A stretch of 34,796 nucleotides of DNA from Pilaira anomala (lineage: Eukaryota > Mucoromycota > Mucoromycetes > Mucorales > Mucoraceae). Positions 11,728-20,429 of the stretch are shown one piece after another (positions within the stretch are counted from its first letter, which is position 1; the number at the start of each line of letters is the position of its first letter). The position numbers were made by a program, and so were the translations under genes. The notes under the pieces were generated by a model. It saw only the letters and a list, made by a program, of their open reading frames with translations. It was not told where the DNA came from and ran no database searches. The stretch spans positions 1-34,796 of the forward strand of contig JAIXMQ010000135.1 of the NCBI GenBank assembly GCA_025716855.1. Reading direction: 5' to 3'.

Positions 11728-11879
11728 TTCAAGTGATATGTAGTAGTGTTAAGTAAAAATTTAAACAAAAAAGATAAGAATTCCTCCCACCGGTCGTCCC
11801 AAAAAAAAGTGGGACGAATTGAGTTAAAATGGGAGAGCGATTTTATTGGTCAAAATTAAAAAATAATTCGTCCCAAAAG

Positions 11880-11905
11880 TGGGACGACTAGAAATGAAAC
11901 CCCCT
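11880..11905 (-). repeat. Right terminal inverted repeat of the Harbinger element
   Basis: Inverse of 9154-9179, followed by the AAT target duplication at 11906-11908. A hairpin TCGTCCCAaaagTGGGACGA lies at its inner edge. Confidence 0.92.
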
Positions 11906-11908
11906 AAT

Positions 11909-12329
11909 ATATATTTTATTGTTGAATCCTTTAATAAGACTCTGTTGTTCATAACCTATTACTGTTATTATCGGTTACGTAATTGTTCACTTTTATTTGT
12001 AAAGACTTTATTTTCTTCACTCTTTTTACTGTTTAATATCCTTATAACTCTCCCATAAATTATTCCGTTATTTCCTTTACTTAAAGACCGTCGCTAAATA
12101 GCCCTTTACTTAATAAACTAAATCATTATTCAGTTGACTACTTCCTATTTGGTGCTCACAAAATCCTAAAGAACTTACTTTTCTCTTATTGAAAGATATA
12201 TATTTTTTTTATTCTAAATCCTTCGATACACTTAAACCTCGGTTGTATCACTATGTAATTCGCACCTAGATTGCTAAAAACAGGTATTTGAAGGTCGTGC
12301 CACTTTTTTAATATTTTATAGATATATAC
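11909..12329. other. AT-rich flank of the transposon, no gene seen
   Basis: All frames are closed by stops. The sequence is T-rich on the plus strand and shows no repeat partner in the window, apart from the first weak trace of the motif described in the next entry. Confidence 0.4.
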
Positions 12330-12960
12330 GTACTCTTTTTTGAATTTTAAAACGTTCTGTGATATGTAATTTGGTTATTCGATAGTAGATTGTACGTATT
12401 ACTAACTTTTAATATCATATCGAATTTTAAAATTCTGTAGATACATACAAACACTTTTTTGGATTTTAAATCGTTTGGTGGTATGTAATTTGCACATAAA
12501 TTGCTCTAAACATCTTTTTAAAGGTCATGTCACTTTTTTAGCTATTTATACACCGGTATTTATTCATTTTCAAATTTTAAATCGTTTGGCAGTTAGTAAT
12601 ATTACTAAACTCTTTTTTTTAAAGATTTTATTGACCATAATAAGTTTGTTTGACAACATTTCCAATCTTAAATTAAAAAATGGATATCGCAACTACATTT
12701 AATTTTGAATCGTTTGGTGGTTTGTAATTTGTACCAATCGATCTAGAAACACAAAATTTGAGAGAATGTTGTTATTTTTATGTCTTTACAAGGATTATCT
12801 CTTTATTTAAACAATTAAAATCGTTTGGCAGTAAGTAATTTTTAAACATCTGCTCCCATCATACGTAAAAAAAAGCAACGTTGATATTTTTGGATGAAAA
12901 TAAAACTTTACCCTAGAAATTTAATTTAAAATCGTTTGGGCGTATGTAATTCAATCGATG
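12330..12960. repeat. Degenerate tandem array, period about 115 bp
   Basis: A core close to AAATCGTTTGGTGGTATGTA returns at about 12345, 12468, 12582, 12704, 12819 and 12932, giving steps between 113 and 123 bp. The sequence between cores is only weakly conserved (repeated ACTTTTTT and TCAATCGAT-like words). The same core occurs twice on the other side of the Harbinger element at 8845-8990. No open reading frame spans the array. Confidence 0.75.
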
Positions 12961-13115
12961 ATCGACTTAATTTAAGGTTGACTGACAACATTTAAGGTTC
13001 ACTGACAACTTTTTTTTTATCATTTTTAACACTATTACATACCGCCAGTGTGTTTAAAATCGCAAAATTACCCTAAAACCATTCTTAACTCCAGGTGTTG
13101 GAAAATTTACTACAG

Positions 13116-13247
13116 TATATTCTATACCTAAGATATCCTCGGCTCATTGCCTTGGATACCTAATAGGTATAATCTTACTGATATATTCTATACCTAAGAT
13201 ATCCTCGGCTCATTGCCTTGGATACCTAATAGGTATAATCTTACTGA
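13116..13247. repeat. 66-bp direct tandem duplication
   Basis: 13116-13181 and 13182-13247 are essentially identical, so the duplication is recent. Each unit is itself partly palindromic: it opens with TATACCTAAGATATCC and closes with GGATACCTAATAGGTATA. It lies directly before the 20-bp word GGCTTGCCGCAACACAAGCG that begins the homology with 30471 onward. Confidence 0.95.
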
Positions 13248-13252
13248 TTAAA

Positions 13253-13640
13253 TGGCTTGCCGCAACACAAGCGTTTATTTTTTTATTTCTTTTTTTTTTT
13301 AATAGTTCATTTTAAATACCTACTCGTTATTTATCTTGGTCATTTTTTAAGTTTTTCAGTGCAAAAAATCTGAAAATCGATTTTAAAGTCGGTTTTTTGC
13401 GTTCACCTGAATACCCTAGAAATCTTAACATCCTATAATCTATGACTAGATAAAGTATCTCCTGAAGATTGTAGGGGCTGGTCCTGATGGTCTTTGTCAA
13501 ACATGTACATACAGGTTTCTCAAATTGTTGGATATGCTTCTTCATATACTCGGTGGTTGGCTATACTTGCTTCCACTGTAAGATGCTCCGGTGGTTAGAC
13601 CAATCTTCCCGTAAACACGGCTCTAATTCTATCATCATTA
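13253..13640 (-). pseudogene. Unknown remnant paired with 30470-30900
   Basis: This stretch and 30470-30900 share the word GGCTTGCCGCAACACAAGCG (here 13254-13273), then a patch ending in a short minus-strand coding tail, then ACTCGGTGGTT (here about 13547-13557). The minus-strand frame in the partner reads SKYSKPPSIISCYVCQRK; here KYSQPPSI is followed by a stop, and another frame is open at 13327-13545 (FEKPVCTCLTKTIRTSPY). The CxxC spacing in the partner hints at a metal-binding knot. It lies 3' of family B in both loci, so it may be the last part of the same element. Function unknown. Confidence 0.45.
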
Positions 13641-13765
13641 TATAAGCGGGTCTTTTTTATCCTACTAAAAAAACGGTGATGCTGGGGTTAACTCAATATA
13701 AGGATATCGCGATTCTTATGCGAATGAAATTTATATCTCAAAGTAAAAAACTACTTTGTTTATTA

Positions 13766-14763
13766 TTACAAATTTTTAAAATTTTCTGTGATAATGTGAA
13801 ATAATTGAAGTAATACATTATTGATTTGTATACGATCAAAAATATGATTCGAAGAAAGGTAGTTTATGAATTTTTCTAGGTTTAAATCCGACGACTTAAA
13901 AAACTTCTCTTGTATCAACTCCGTTGACAATAAGCCTACCGCGCCTGTCAAGTCCATGACAATTGCTGCTTTCTTGCCGTATCTGTATTGATCTTGAAAG
14001 TCACTTCCAAAAGTTAAGAAACGATGAGCAATCATAAAATCCACACATTCGTCGTAAGTTCTTCCCCTGTTCATTAAGACATTGACAATAATGAAGAAAT
14101 ACCCGCTTACAAGTCTTTTGAGAAATATCAAGTCATGATTTAAAAAATTAACAGCTTGGTTTAATCCACTCATGATACCGACGACCTGTTCAATATTTTC
14201 ACACATTAAAAAAGACTTGGAAATTTGATCCAAAGAGGCCTGATTTGGATAAAAAAGTCTTTGGAGTCTTCGATCAATTAAACCACCCTGTTTACCTTGA
14301 AATTAATTTCAAACGGTTTCCCATTCGACAGGATCCCTAAAATAAATGATATCAGTAGGTGGTGCAGGTTCAGGTTGAGTAGGTTAAGCAGGGGAAACAA
14401 CGGCAGGAGGAGCAACTTGAATGGGTTCAGGAAGTTCGGGAGGAGGAGTAATTTCTTGAATGATGTTTTCTTGAGGAGGTAATACTACTTGTGGAGGGGG
14501 TGGCAATACTTGTACTTCTGGAGGGGGTGTTGGATGAAGTTCATCAGGTTTATTTCATCTTGATCTTGATTAAATTCAATTGGTGTAGGTCTTATACCTC
14601 TACCTGAACTGTGGCGTACACCGTCAACGTGGGTACAAATATAGATATTTTGTCTATTTAAACCAAGCTCAAAATGTCTACGAAATAGAGAGCTGATAAA
14701 ATCTAGACATACCATCCCATATTCGGCGAGAAGTAAAGCTACATCATTGTTAATTCTATTCAT
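13766..14763 (-). pseudogene. Unknown family B, copy 1, broken in its Pro-rich middle
   Basis: Paralogue of 31077-32093. The first ATG is at 14763 (MNRINNDVALLLAEYG); the position of the partner's start is a GTG at 14781. The N-terminal block (CLDFISSLFRRHFELGLNRQ, NIYICTHVDG, GIRPTPIEF) is in one frame to about 14540, then the frame changes and a proline-rich linker follows (PPPEVQVLPPPPQVVLPP, ITPPPELPEPIQVAPP) with stops near 14390 and 14300. The C-terminal block from 14233 to 13766 is open (LDQISKSFLMCENIEQV, HDLIFLKRLVSGYFFIIVNV, MNRGRTYDECVDFM, LTGAVGLLSTELIQEKFF). The hydrophobic segment YFFIIVNVLM could be buried or membrane-associated. I know no domain name. The lesions make it non-functional. 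Confidence 0.75.
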
Positions 14764-14849
14764 ACGTTGATGATGGTTCACTTGAATAAAAAAAAAAAAA
14801 GTACAGATAGAATATTAAATAAAAGATAACAAAAAAAAAAGAATATAGG

Positions 14850-15185
14850 TTTAAATACCTTTTTAAACTCTTTTGTTCATGTTTTAAATGCAGTCCATTG
14901 AGTTGGAGGGTTATCAGACTTCTTGATTCGCCTATGGTATTGTAGAGCACGTTCACTGATATAGCTAGTTGCAAATAAATAAGTTCTTTGTTCATCCCAC
15001 ACAAAAAATTCTTGATGGTTTTCAATCGCTATAAACCAGTCATCTATGATCATAGCATCTCTGACACCGTCATACGTTGGCGGTTCCTTTAAACGAAGTA
15101 CTTGTTGTTGTCGAAACGCCGTTAACTGAGCCAGTTGACCTTCCAGTACCCTGATCCTTCCTTAAGCTGAAGGGGAATCACCCAT
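14850..15185 (-). pseudogene. Ty3-type retrotransposon gag remnant
   Basis: From an ATG at 15185 the minus frame reads MGDSPSA, a TAA, then a continuous stretch with RLKEPPTYDGVRDA, IDDWFIAIENHQEFF, VWDEQRTYLFATSYI, ERALQYHRRIKK and NPPTQWTAFKT, a TGA at 14877-14879, then KEFKKVFKP. This order (a Pro-Pro-x-Tyr/Phe-Asp-Gly word, a W-x-x-x-[VI]-E helix, a stretch ending in A-x-x-[YW]-x-x-R, then W-x-x-F) is that of the Retrotrans_gag domain of Ty3/Gypsy elements in fungi. No zinc knuckle, protease or polymerase follows; family B copy 1 begins instead about 80 bp downstream on the same strand. Confidence 0.72.
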
Positions 15186-15739
15186 CTTGACTAAACTTGT
15201 AAAAAAAAAAAAAAAAAAAAAAACTTGTATTTATATAAAAAAAAATCTCTGGACTAAGTTAAAGTCCTGTTTCCTCTTTTTAAGATTAAAAAGTATAAAA
15301 AAATAACCTTGTAGACTTGTATAAACCCTGGATTGATCCGTTCTGGTGCTACCAGTTATCAATTGCTCAAGTTTAGGGCTATATTATAAGACTAAAACTT
15401 GTGAGAAAGAAGTTGTCTGTAATGGTAAGATAACTTTGAAAGAAAATAAAGTTAAATTAGCATTGAGAAATTAAAGGTGGTATGTATATCTTTATCCGAG
15501 TTAAACAATAATAAATACCTTTTAGTAACAAAAGAGAATTTTAAGGTAATTATAGATAGAACAACAACAAAAGAGAGATAGAATATAAGTTTATTAAAAG
15601 AGAATAATAAAAGTATAAAAGAATAATATTTTTTTTTTGTTATTGAAACTGGATTAAATTTTTGAAAATCGAGTTCATAATTATTGAAAAAAAAAGAATA
15701 CTTTGAACCACTCTAATCAACTTTTCTAATTTAAAGACA
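15186..15739. other. Spacer between gag remnant and Tc1-like gene
   Basis: It contains an A23 tract near 15200-15222 and AT-rich sequence with a T9 run near 15632. I looked for terminal inverted repeats of the Tc1-like element here against 17100-17400 and found none by eye. Confidence 0.35.
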
Positions 15740-15760
15740 TTGAGTGCCGACGATATCCTC

Positions 15761-17044
15761 ATGAATGAACTAAATATCGATGACAACTATGAAGAAGAAG
15801 TTACCGAGGAAATATATGTTAATTTGTACCAAATGAATTTCGAAAGTTCAGTTGTAACTAATGTAGCAACCGCTATGGATGTTGACAAGGAACTCGATGA
15901 GGAACTAAAATTGCCTGACTCATCTGATGACGAAGAAGAAAAAGAGGCGCGCTTGAAAGCATTTGCCGAAGAAAACCTTGGCAAGCTCGAAGTTCCTGAA
16001 AAGGTCAAACGCAGTAATCGAAAAGTTACTGACAAACAAATCGAAGATTTCATCTTGTTAATAGATGATGGGGTGGCTATAAAAGATGCTGCTGCTACAA
16101 CCGGAATTAAGCTTAGCTCTGCTTATAATTATCGAAAGCTCCATGTAATGGACCCCAACAATGGTGTACCATATCGAAACAAAAGAGGAAGAAAGGGGTC
16201 TTATTATAAGCTCAAAGACGTGCATGCTGTCTTCATCATTAAGCACATTGACATGCACTCGACAGCCAACTTAATACAAATCAAGGACCTCCTTTGTGAA
16301 GATTTTCCAGGTTTAGAAATTAGCAAGTCAGCACTTCATAGGTTTATGAAAAACGTCTATGCTTTATCAATAAAGAGATTGGAAAAGATACCTGCTAAAA
16401 GAAACGACCCTGACACAATTGAGAACAGAAAATCCAAAGTGGAATCTTGGATTGCTAACGCTGATATGGATTTTGAAAAGAATTGCGTTTTTCCTGATGA
16501 AGCAGGTTTCAACCTTAACATCACTTGTAACAGAGGATGGTCAAAAAAAAAAAAAGGTAAGCCAGCTAAGACTATTGTTCCTTCGGCTCGTGGTATATCT
16601 ATCACCATACTGGGAGCTATTTCTGCTGACGGTGTCATTGATATTTCATTGGGAAAACCTACTTCCGCCATAAGTAAAAAGAAAAGAAAAATTGATGGTA
16701 AAACAGTACAAATAAACGGAAGGGTAGGTACACGTTCTGAGAATTTTTTGAGTTATTTGAGTTCCATAATGGATTGTTTGGACCGTAATGGCCTTCATGG
16801 CTACTATATTGTAATGGACAATGCACCTCTTCACAAACCTGTAACCATTCGAAAACTCATTGAAGATTGTGGATATAAATGTGTTTATCTACCACCATAT
16901 TCTCCCTTCCTTAATCCAATCGAAGAGTTCTGGTCAAAGGTTAAATCTGGAATCAAAAGAAATCCATTGGATACTACTGATCGTTTGACTCTTCGTATAA
17001 TGGATACTGTAACCCATGTTACTCTTAAAGATTGTCGCGGCTAG
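15761..17044 (+). CDS. Tc1/mariner-superfamily DD34E transposase, C-terminus cut by TAG
   Basis: The first ATG is at 15761 (MNELNIDDNYEEE); the related fragment at 19724 starts seven codons earlier, where this gene has TTG (15740) instead of ATG. An acidic N-terminus (about 70 residues) is followed by a helix-turn-helix region (RKVTDKQIEDFILLIDDGVA, IKDAAATTGIKLSSAYNYRK), a basic GRPR-like RNKRGRKGSYYKL, and the DDE_3 catalytic core: VFPDEAGFNLNI (Asp 1), GYYIVMDNAPLHKP (Asp 2), YLPPYSPFLNPIEEFWSKVK (Glu). Asp 2 to Glu is 34 residues. The stop is a TAG at 17042-17044 in KDCRG*; the next 20 codons stay in frame (IKHSVSFFPRCIAKEEML) and fit the usual family ending CxGWxxHS, so TGG to TAG is likely. 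The truncation removes only the tail. No terminal repeats were found. Confidence 0.85.
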   Translation: MNELNIDDNYEEEVTEEIYVNLYQMNFESSVVTNVATAMDVDKELDEELKLPDSSDDEEEKEARLKAFAEENLGKLEVPEKVKRSNRKVTDKQIEDFILLIDDGVAIKDAAATTGIKLSSAYNYRKLHVMDPNNGVPYRNKRGRKGSYYKLKDVHAVFIIKHIDMHSTANLIQIKDLLCEDFPGLEISKSALHRFMKNVYALSIKRLEKIPAKRNDPDTIENRKSKVESWIANADMDFEKNCVFPDEAGFNLNITCNRGWSKKKKGKPAKTIVPSARGISITILGAISADGVIDISLGKPTSAISKKKRKIDGKTVQINGRVGTRSENFLSYLSSIMDCLDRNGLHGYYIVMDNAPLHKPVTIRKLIEDCGYKCVYLPPYSPFLNPIEEFWSKVKSGIKRNPLDTTDRLTLRIMDTVTHVTLKDCRG

Positions 17045-17104
17045 ATAAAACACTCTGTAAGCTTTTTCCCTCGATGTATTGCCAAAGAAGAAATGCTTTA
17101 AGCT

Positions 17105-18572
17105 TTTTTAATAAATAATCTTTTTTTTTTTCAATAATTTCTGGCGCAGTTCATAAAAAAAAAAAAAAAAAAACTTACAAAGAAACTGAAATTCTTTTTT
17201 TTTCTTTTTCTTCTAAAGATCGGAGGTATACATTATTACTCTCTTCCACCTGAAGGAGTTATTACTGAATATTAGATTCCCTTATTCCAAAGTAATAACA
17301 AGCGATGCACAGCCAATCTTTTTTTTTTTTGCTGCAATCTTTATAAAAAAAAAAAAAATTAGAAGAGAGAAACAATCACCCAGGTTTTCATTCAACTTTA
17401 CCTTTTTTAGCTCGTCAGTATTTTGTATACAGAGTTACTTTACCTGTAACAGATTCAACCTCTCCAGAAGGGACACAAACCATCAAAAAACGAGACAAGA
17501 TCAACCAAATGAGCAGATGAGACAAGTGCATTTTTTTTTTTTTCATTGACCAAGTTAAACTTTTGTGTTTTTAGATTAGGTGGGTCAATTTTTTTTCTAC
17601 AATAACACGTATAAGCAACCCGTTTACTTGCGAAGCGTTATTAATTGTGCTACTTGAAACGATTCTTTTTGAGGCATTTAGCTGTTACAGAGGCTCCACT
17701 GTCTATTTCTAAAAATGACACGCTTTCTTCTTTGACGTATGTGCTGCTTCATGTTGACTCTCCTCATGCAAACTCGTCCAGTTTTATATAGAACTTGATT
17801 AATTTTGCGGGTAAATAGTAAATGAGAATATCAACAAACTTGAGCGATTTTACAAGAAAAAAAGAATGTTTATAATGACTCCTCATACAAATCTTGAGCG
17901 ATTTTACAAGAGAAAAAAAGGATGTTGCAAATCTTTTAAAAAAAGTAGTGTAAGTTATAAAAAGAGAGGCTTACTTTTAAATTGCTACTGCTTTCAATTT
18001 CCGCAGATAGAAAAGATCATGGATGAAAGCATGTGTCGAAGGCAGCTAAAGACGCAATAATCACCTCAGACACGCCCTATTAGTATCATTGAAAAGAGAA
18101 GCTTTTTCTGCAGCAGGACTTGCTACTTGCTTTTAAATCGGTGACAATTTGACCAAGCTATGGCGATACACGTTTATACACCTTCCGCTAGGTTTCAATT
18201 TCCGCACGGCAGGATGAAAGCGTATGTCCAAAACAGCTAAAGACGCGAAACAGTAATAACTCGGTTGCATACATGTAGTTTAGCCGTAGCAAAAAAAAAA
18301 AAAAGAAAAATTCGATTAAATAATATGGAAAAAGAGATTTTTTTTTTTTTTTTTACTTTAAAAAAAAAAAAAAAGGAAGCAAAGAGAAAAAAGTGAGCTA
18401 AGAGAAAGTATTTATTTTTTTTTTAAGTAAAAAAAAAAAAAAAAAGGAAGCAAAGAAAAAAAAAGTGAGCTAAAAGAGAAAGTGAGTTAAGAGAGAAAGT
18501 GAATAATTAAAAGAAAAAAAGTGAGTTAAAAGAGAGAAAGTGAGTTAAAAGAGAAAGTGAGTTAAGAGAAGA
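17105..18572. other. Gene-free stretch rich in homopolymers and small repeats
   Basis: Several A or T runs of 10-19 occur (near 17154, 17323, 17345, 18290, 18340, 18360, 18430). A direct repeat around CTTGAGCGATTTTACAAGA occurs at about 17840 and 17892, and another block (CAATTTCCGCA...GATGAAAGC...CAGCTAAAGACGC) occurs at about 17995-18055 and 18196-18246. From about 18360 to 18570 the plus strand is a purine-rich minisatellite built on GTGAGTTAAAAGAGAAA, which runs straight into the 3' end of family A copy 2. The open frame at 17866-18060 overlaps these repeats and is not supported as a gene. Confidence 0.5.
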
Positions 18573-19324
18573 TTATTCCTTTCTAGGAATACTGGAGGAA
18601 GATCCAGAAGTATCCATAAGAGTATCCATTAAAGCGTCATCATCCATTAAAGAAGCGTCATCCCCACTACGAGGACTACGAGTATCACTTGAGGTAGACA
18701 GAGCAGCAGCAGAAGAAGACCCAGTTTTCTCAATATCCTCCTTACTCAACAAGCCCACGGCACGCAACAACTTTCTCTGGAGCTCTTCATCTAAAATACC
18801 CCGTCTCCTCTTCTCTCTGGCTTCAAAGGACAAATCAACAGCCTCTTTATTTAATTGAACAGATTCAATAGGAACAGTAGGAACTAAATAAAATACATCA
18901 GCTTCCAGTGATAAAATGTTACAAAAAAAAAAAAAAAAACTTACAGAGTTTCGTCTTGACTTTTGTTTCGTCGTTGAAGTGATTCAAACAGTGTTTATAC
19001 ACGTTATACTTCACAGTTAGCGGTTCCACCTCCAAGGGTTTGCATACATCCCCTTCGACTTGAAGTAAAGCCATATTTAATTTCGCATACGTATTTGAAT
19101 AGCCATCCGAATTTTTTTCCAGACTTCCAGCTGAAAGTACCTTCTACCCGTTCAATAACTTGATCCAACTTATCAATCGAATTCAAGATAAACACAATCA
19201 TATCCGCACGATACGATGACAAACGCACCAAATTGCTTTCTTCTCTTACCGAAAAGTCAATCTTGACATTTCCTTTAATATCGATAACCAACTTCGGAAG
19301 AAAAGCGACCTTGATATTCTGCAT
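18573..19324 (-). pseudogene. Unknown family A, copy 2, two exons, one homopolymer frameshift
   Basis: The better preserved copy. The first ATG at 19324 gives MQNIKVAFLPKLVIDIKGNV, SSYRADMIVFILNSI and RVEGTFSWKSGKK; at an A7 run near 19110 the paralogous sequence moves one frame (NSDGYSNTYAKLNMALLQVE, GDVCKPLEVEPLTVKYNVYK, KVKTKL). A 61-bp intron follows (GTAAGT at 18944, TTTAG ending 18884), and splicing keeps phase into FPTVPIESVQLNKEAVDL, FEAREKRRRGILDEEL, LLRAVGLLSKEDIEKT and a Ser/Asp-rich tail (SSSAAALSTSSDTRSPRSGD, MDTSGSSSSIPRKE). If the A-run is a sequence error the gene would be intact at about 230 residues. The basic REKRRR patch suggests a nuclear protein. No domain recognised. 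Confidence 0.75.
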
Positions 19325-19723
19325 AATATAATAACCCGTTGGAAAAAAAGAGAAATTAAAGAAAGAGAAAGAGAAAAAAAAATTACAAGTAACAAACAAC
19401 TATTGTGAAATACTTAGCAATCTGACGTGACTACCAAGCTATGTGATCTTTCTATAAATTTTGGGCTTAATAATAAAAACAACAGCTTTATTGGAGTTAA
19501 TATCAATAACTAAAAAAAAATAATAGCCTTTTATACAGGATAAGATCTAACTGTTGAAACCATAATAATAACAAATGTCCTAACTAGGCATGTTACCAAT
19601 ATAGAAAGAGAATAACAAATAAAAAAATATAAAATTAAGGTTCACCGCAGGTCCGGGATAAAATGAGAAAATATCAGAGATAAATTGAATTTTTTTTTTT
19701 TATTGTTATAGTAACTATTAAAT

Positions 19724-19873
19724 ATGAGCGAAATGATGAACACTGATTTTGAAATGAATGAATTGAGTCTTCAACAGGAAGATGAAGAGCAAACAACCGA
19801 GATTTACATTAGTATGATGTCTATGATGAGATCAAATTGGAACTCAAAAGCTTCGACCTCGGAAGCTATGGAT
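19724..19873 (+). pseudogene. Truncated N-terminus of a second Tc1-like transposase
   Basis: From ATG 19724 the frame reads MSEMMNTDFEMNELSLQQED, EEQTTEIYISMM and STSEAMD, which parallels the beginning of the gene at 15740-15890 (MNEL, EEVTEEIYVN, VATAMD). It stops being coding exactly at 19873, where a T18 tract starts. The rest of the transposase is not found downstream, so the gene was cut by the retroelement insertion and the remainder lost. Confidence 0.75.
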
Positions 19874-20330
19874 TTTTTTTTTTTTTTTTTGTAAATTAAG
19901 TTTTTATTAAACTTGATAGTTACACATACTCGTAGAGGTGGGACTTGATATAAAATATGGTATGCATAAGGGGGAAAAAAAAAGAGAAGAGGAAGGATGA
20001 TATAAAACTATTATTCAGTACACCCATTCAATAGAATATGGACTTGTCGATTGATAGTGTTAATGATTGATTCAGTAAGAAAAGGAGTATCCTTGATTAT
20101 TAGTTGCCAGAATGCATTCCAAATGTAGAACTGTGTAGTGGAGACGATAACAAAGAAAGGAAGGTACAGATTTGACCGATAATGAAAAGGGGACCGTATT
20201 GAGTATAATGCATTAAGAATATCTATGTTGGTAAAAGAAAAAGTTGGATAGTGATACATAGAATAACTTCGGACACGATGTAACAAAGTACAATTTTTTT
20301 TAAAGGGATATAATTGTGCAACCAAATAGT
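19873..20330 (-). mobile_element. 5'-truncated LINE insertion with poly-A tail
   Basis: On the minus strand an ORF (20325-20011, 104 codons) ends about 120 bp before an A18 tail (T18 at 19873-19890), and an AATAAA signal lies about 20 bases before the tail. The protein (FSFTNIDILNALYSIRSPFH, FVIVSTTQFYIWNAFWQLII, PFLTESIINTINRQV) resembles the extreme C-terminus of fungal non-LTR retrotransposon polyproteins, where a helix with IWxxxW...PF...I follows the Cys/His region. No reverse transcriptase motif is present, as expected for a 5'-truncated copy. Its tail abuts codon 50 of a Tc1-like gene. I could not find a target-site duplication. A processed copy of another mRNA is the alternative. Confidence 0.65.
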
Positions 20331-20429
20331 TACTACATTAAAATCATCTGAAATTATTTAATGAAAATCTTTCACGTCAATTATAAAAGATTTTAATACA
20401 AAAATTAAATATTAACACTCATCATCAAA

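Larger units (their letters stand above)
9154..11905 (+). mobile_element. PIF/Harbinger DNA transposon with TIRs and AAT target duplication
   Basis: Both ends are visible. The left end starts AGGGGGTTTCATTTCTAGTC at 9154 and the right end is its inverse (GACTAGAAATGAAACCCCCT) finishing at 11905; the 26-bp terminal repeats differ at one position (ATCCCAC against GTCCCAC). The base triplets outside are AAT at 9151-9153 and AAT at 11906-11908, a 3-bp target duplication as expected for PIF/Harbinger. Inside each end is a second inverted block built from TCCCA/TGGGA. The element is about 2.75 kb and carries two convergent genes: a MYB/SANT-like gene on plus and the DDE transposase on minus. Transposase damage makes it non-autonomous unless the reading-frame breaks are sequence errors. 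Confidence 0.93.

Noticed and set aside
15787..16834. Minus-strand and alternative plus-strand frames across the Tc1-like gene
   Set aside because: They are shadows of the supported 428-codon frame.
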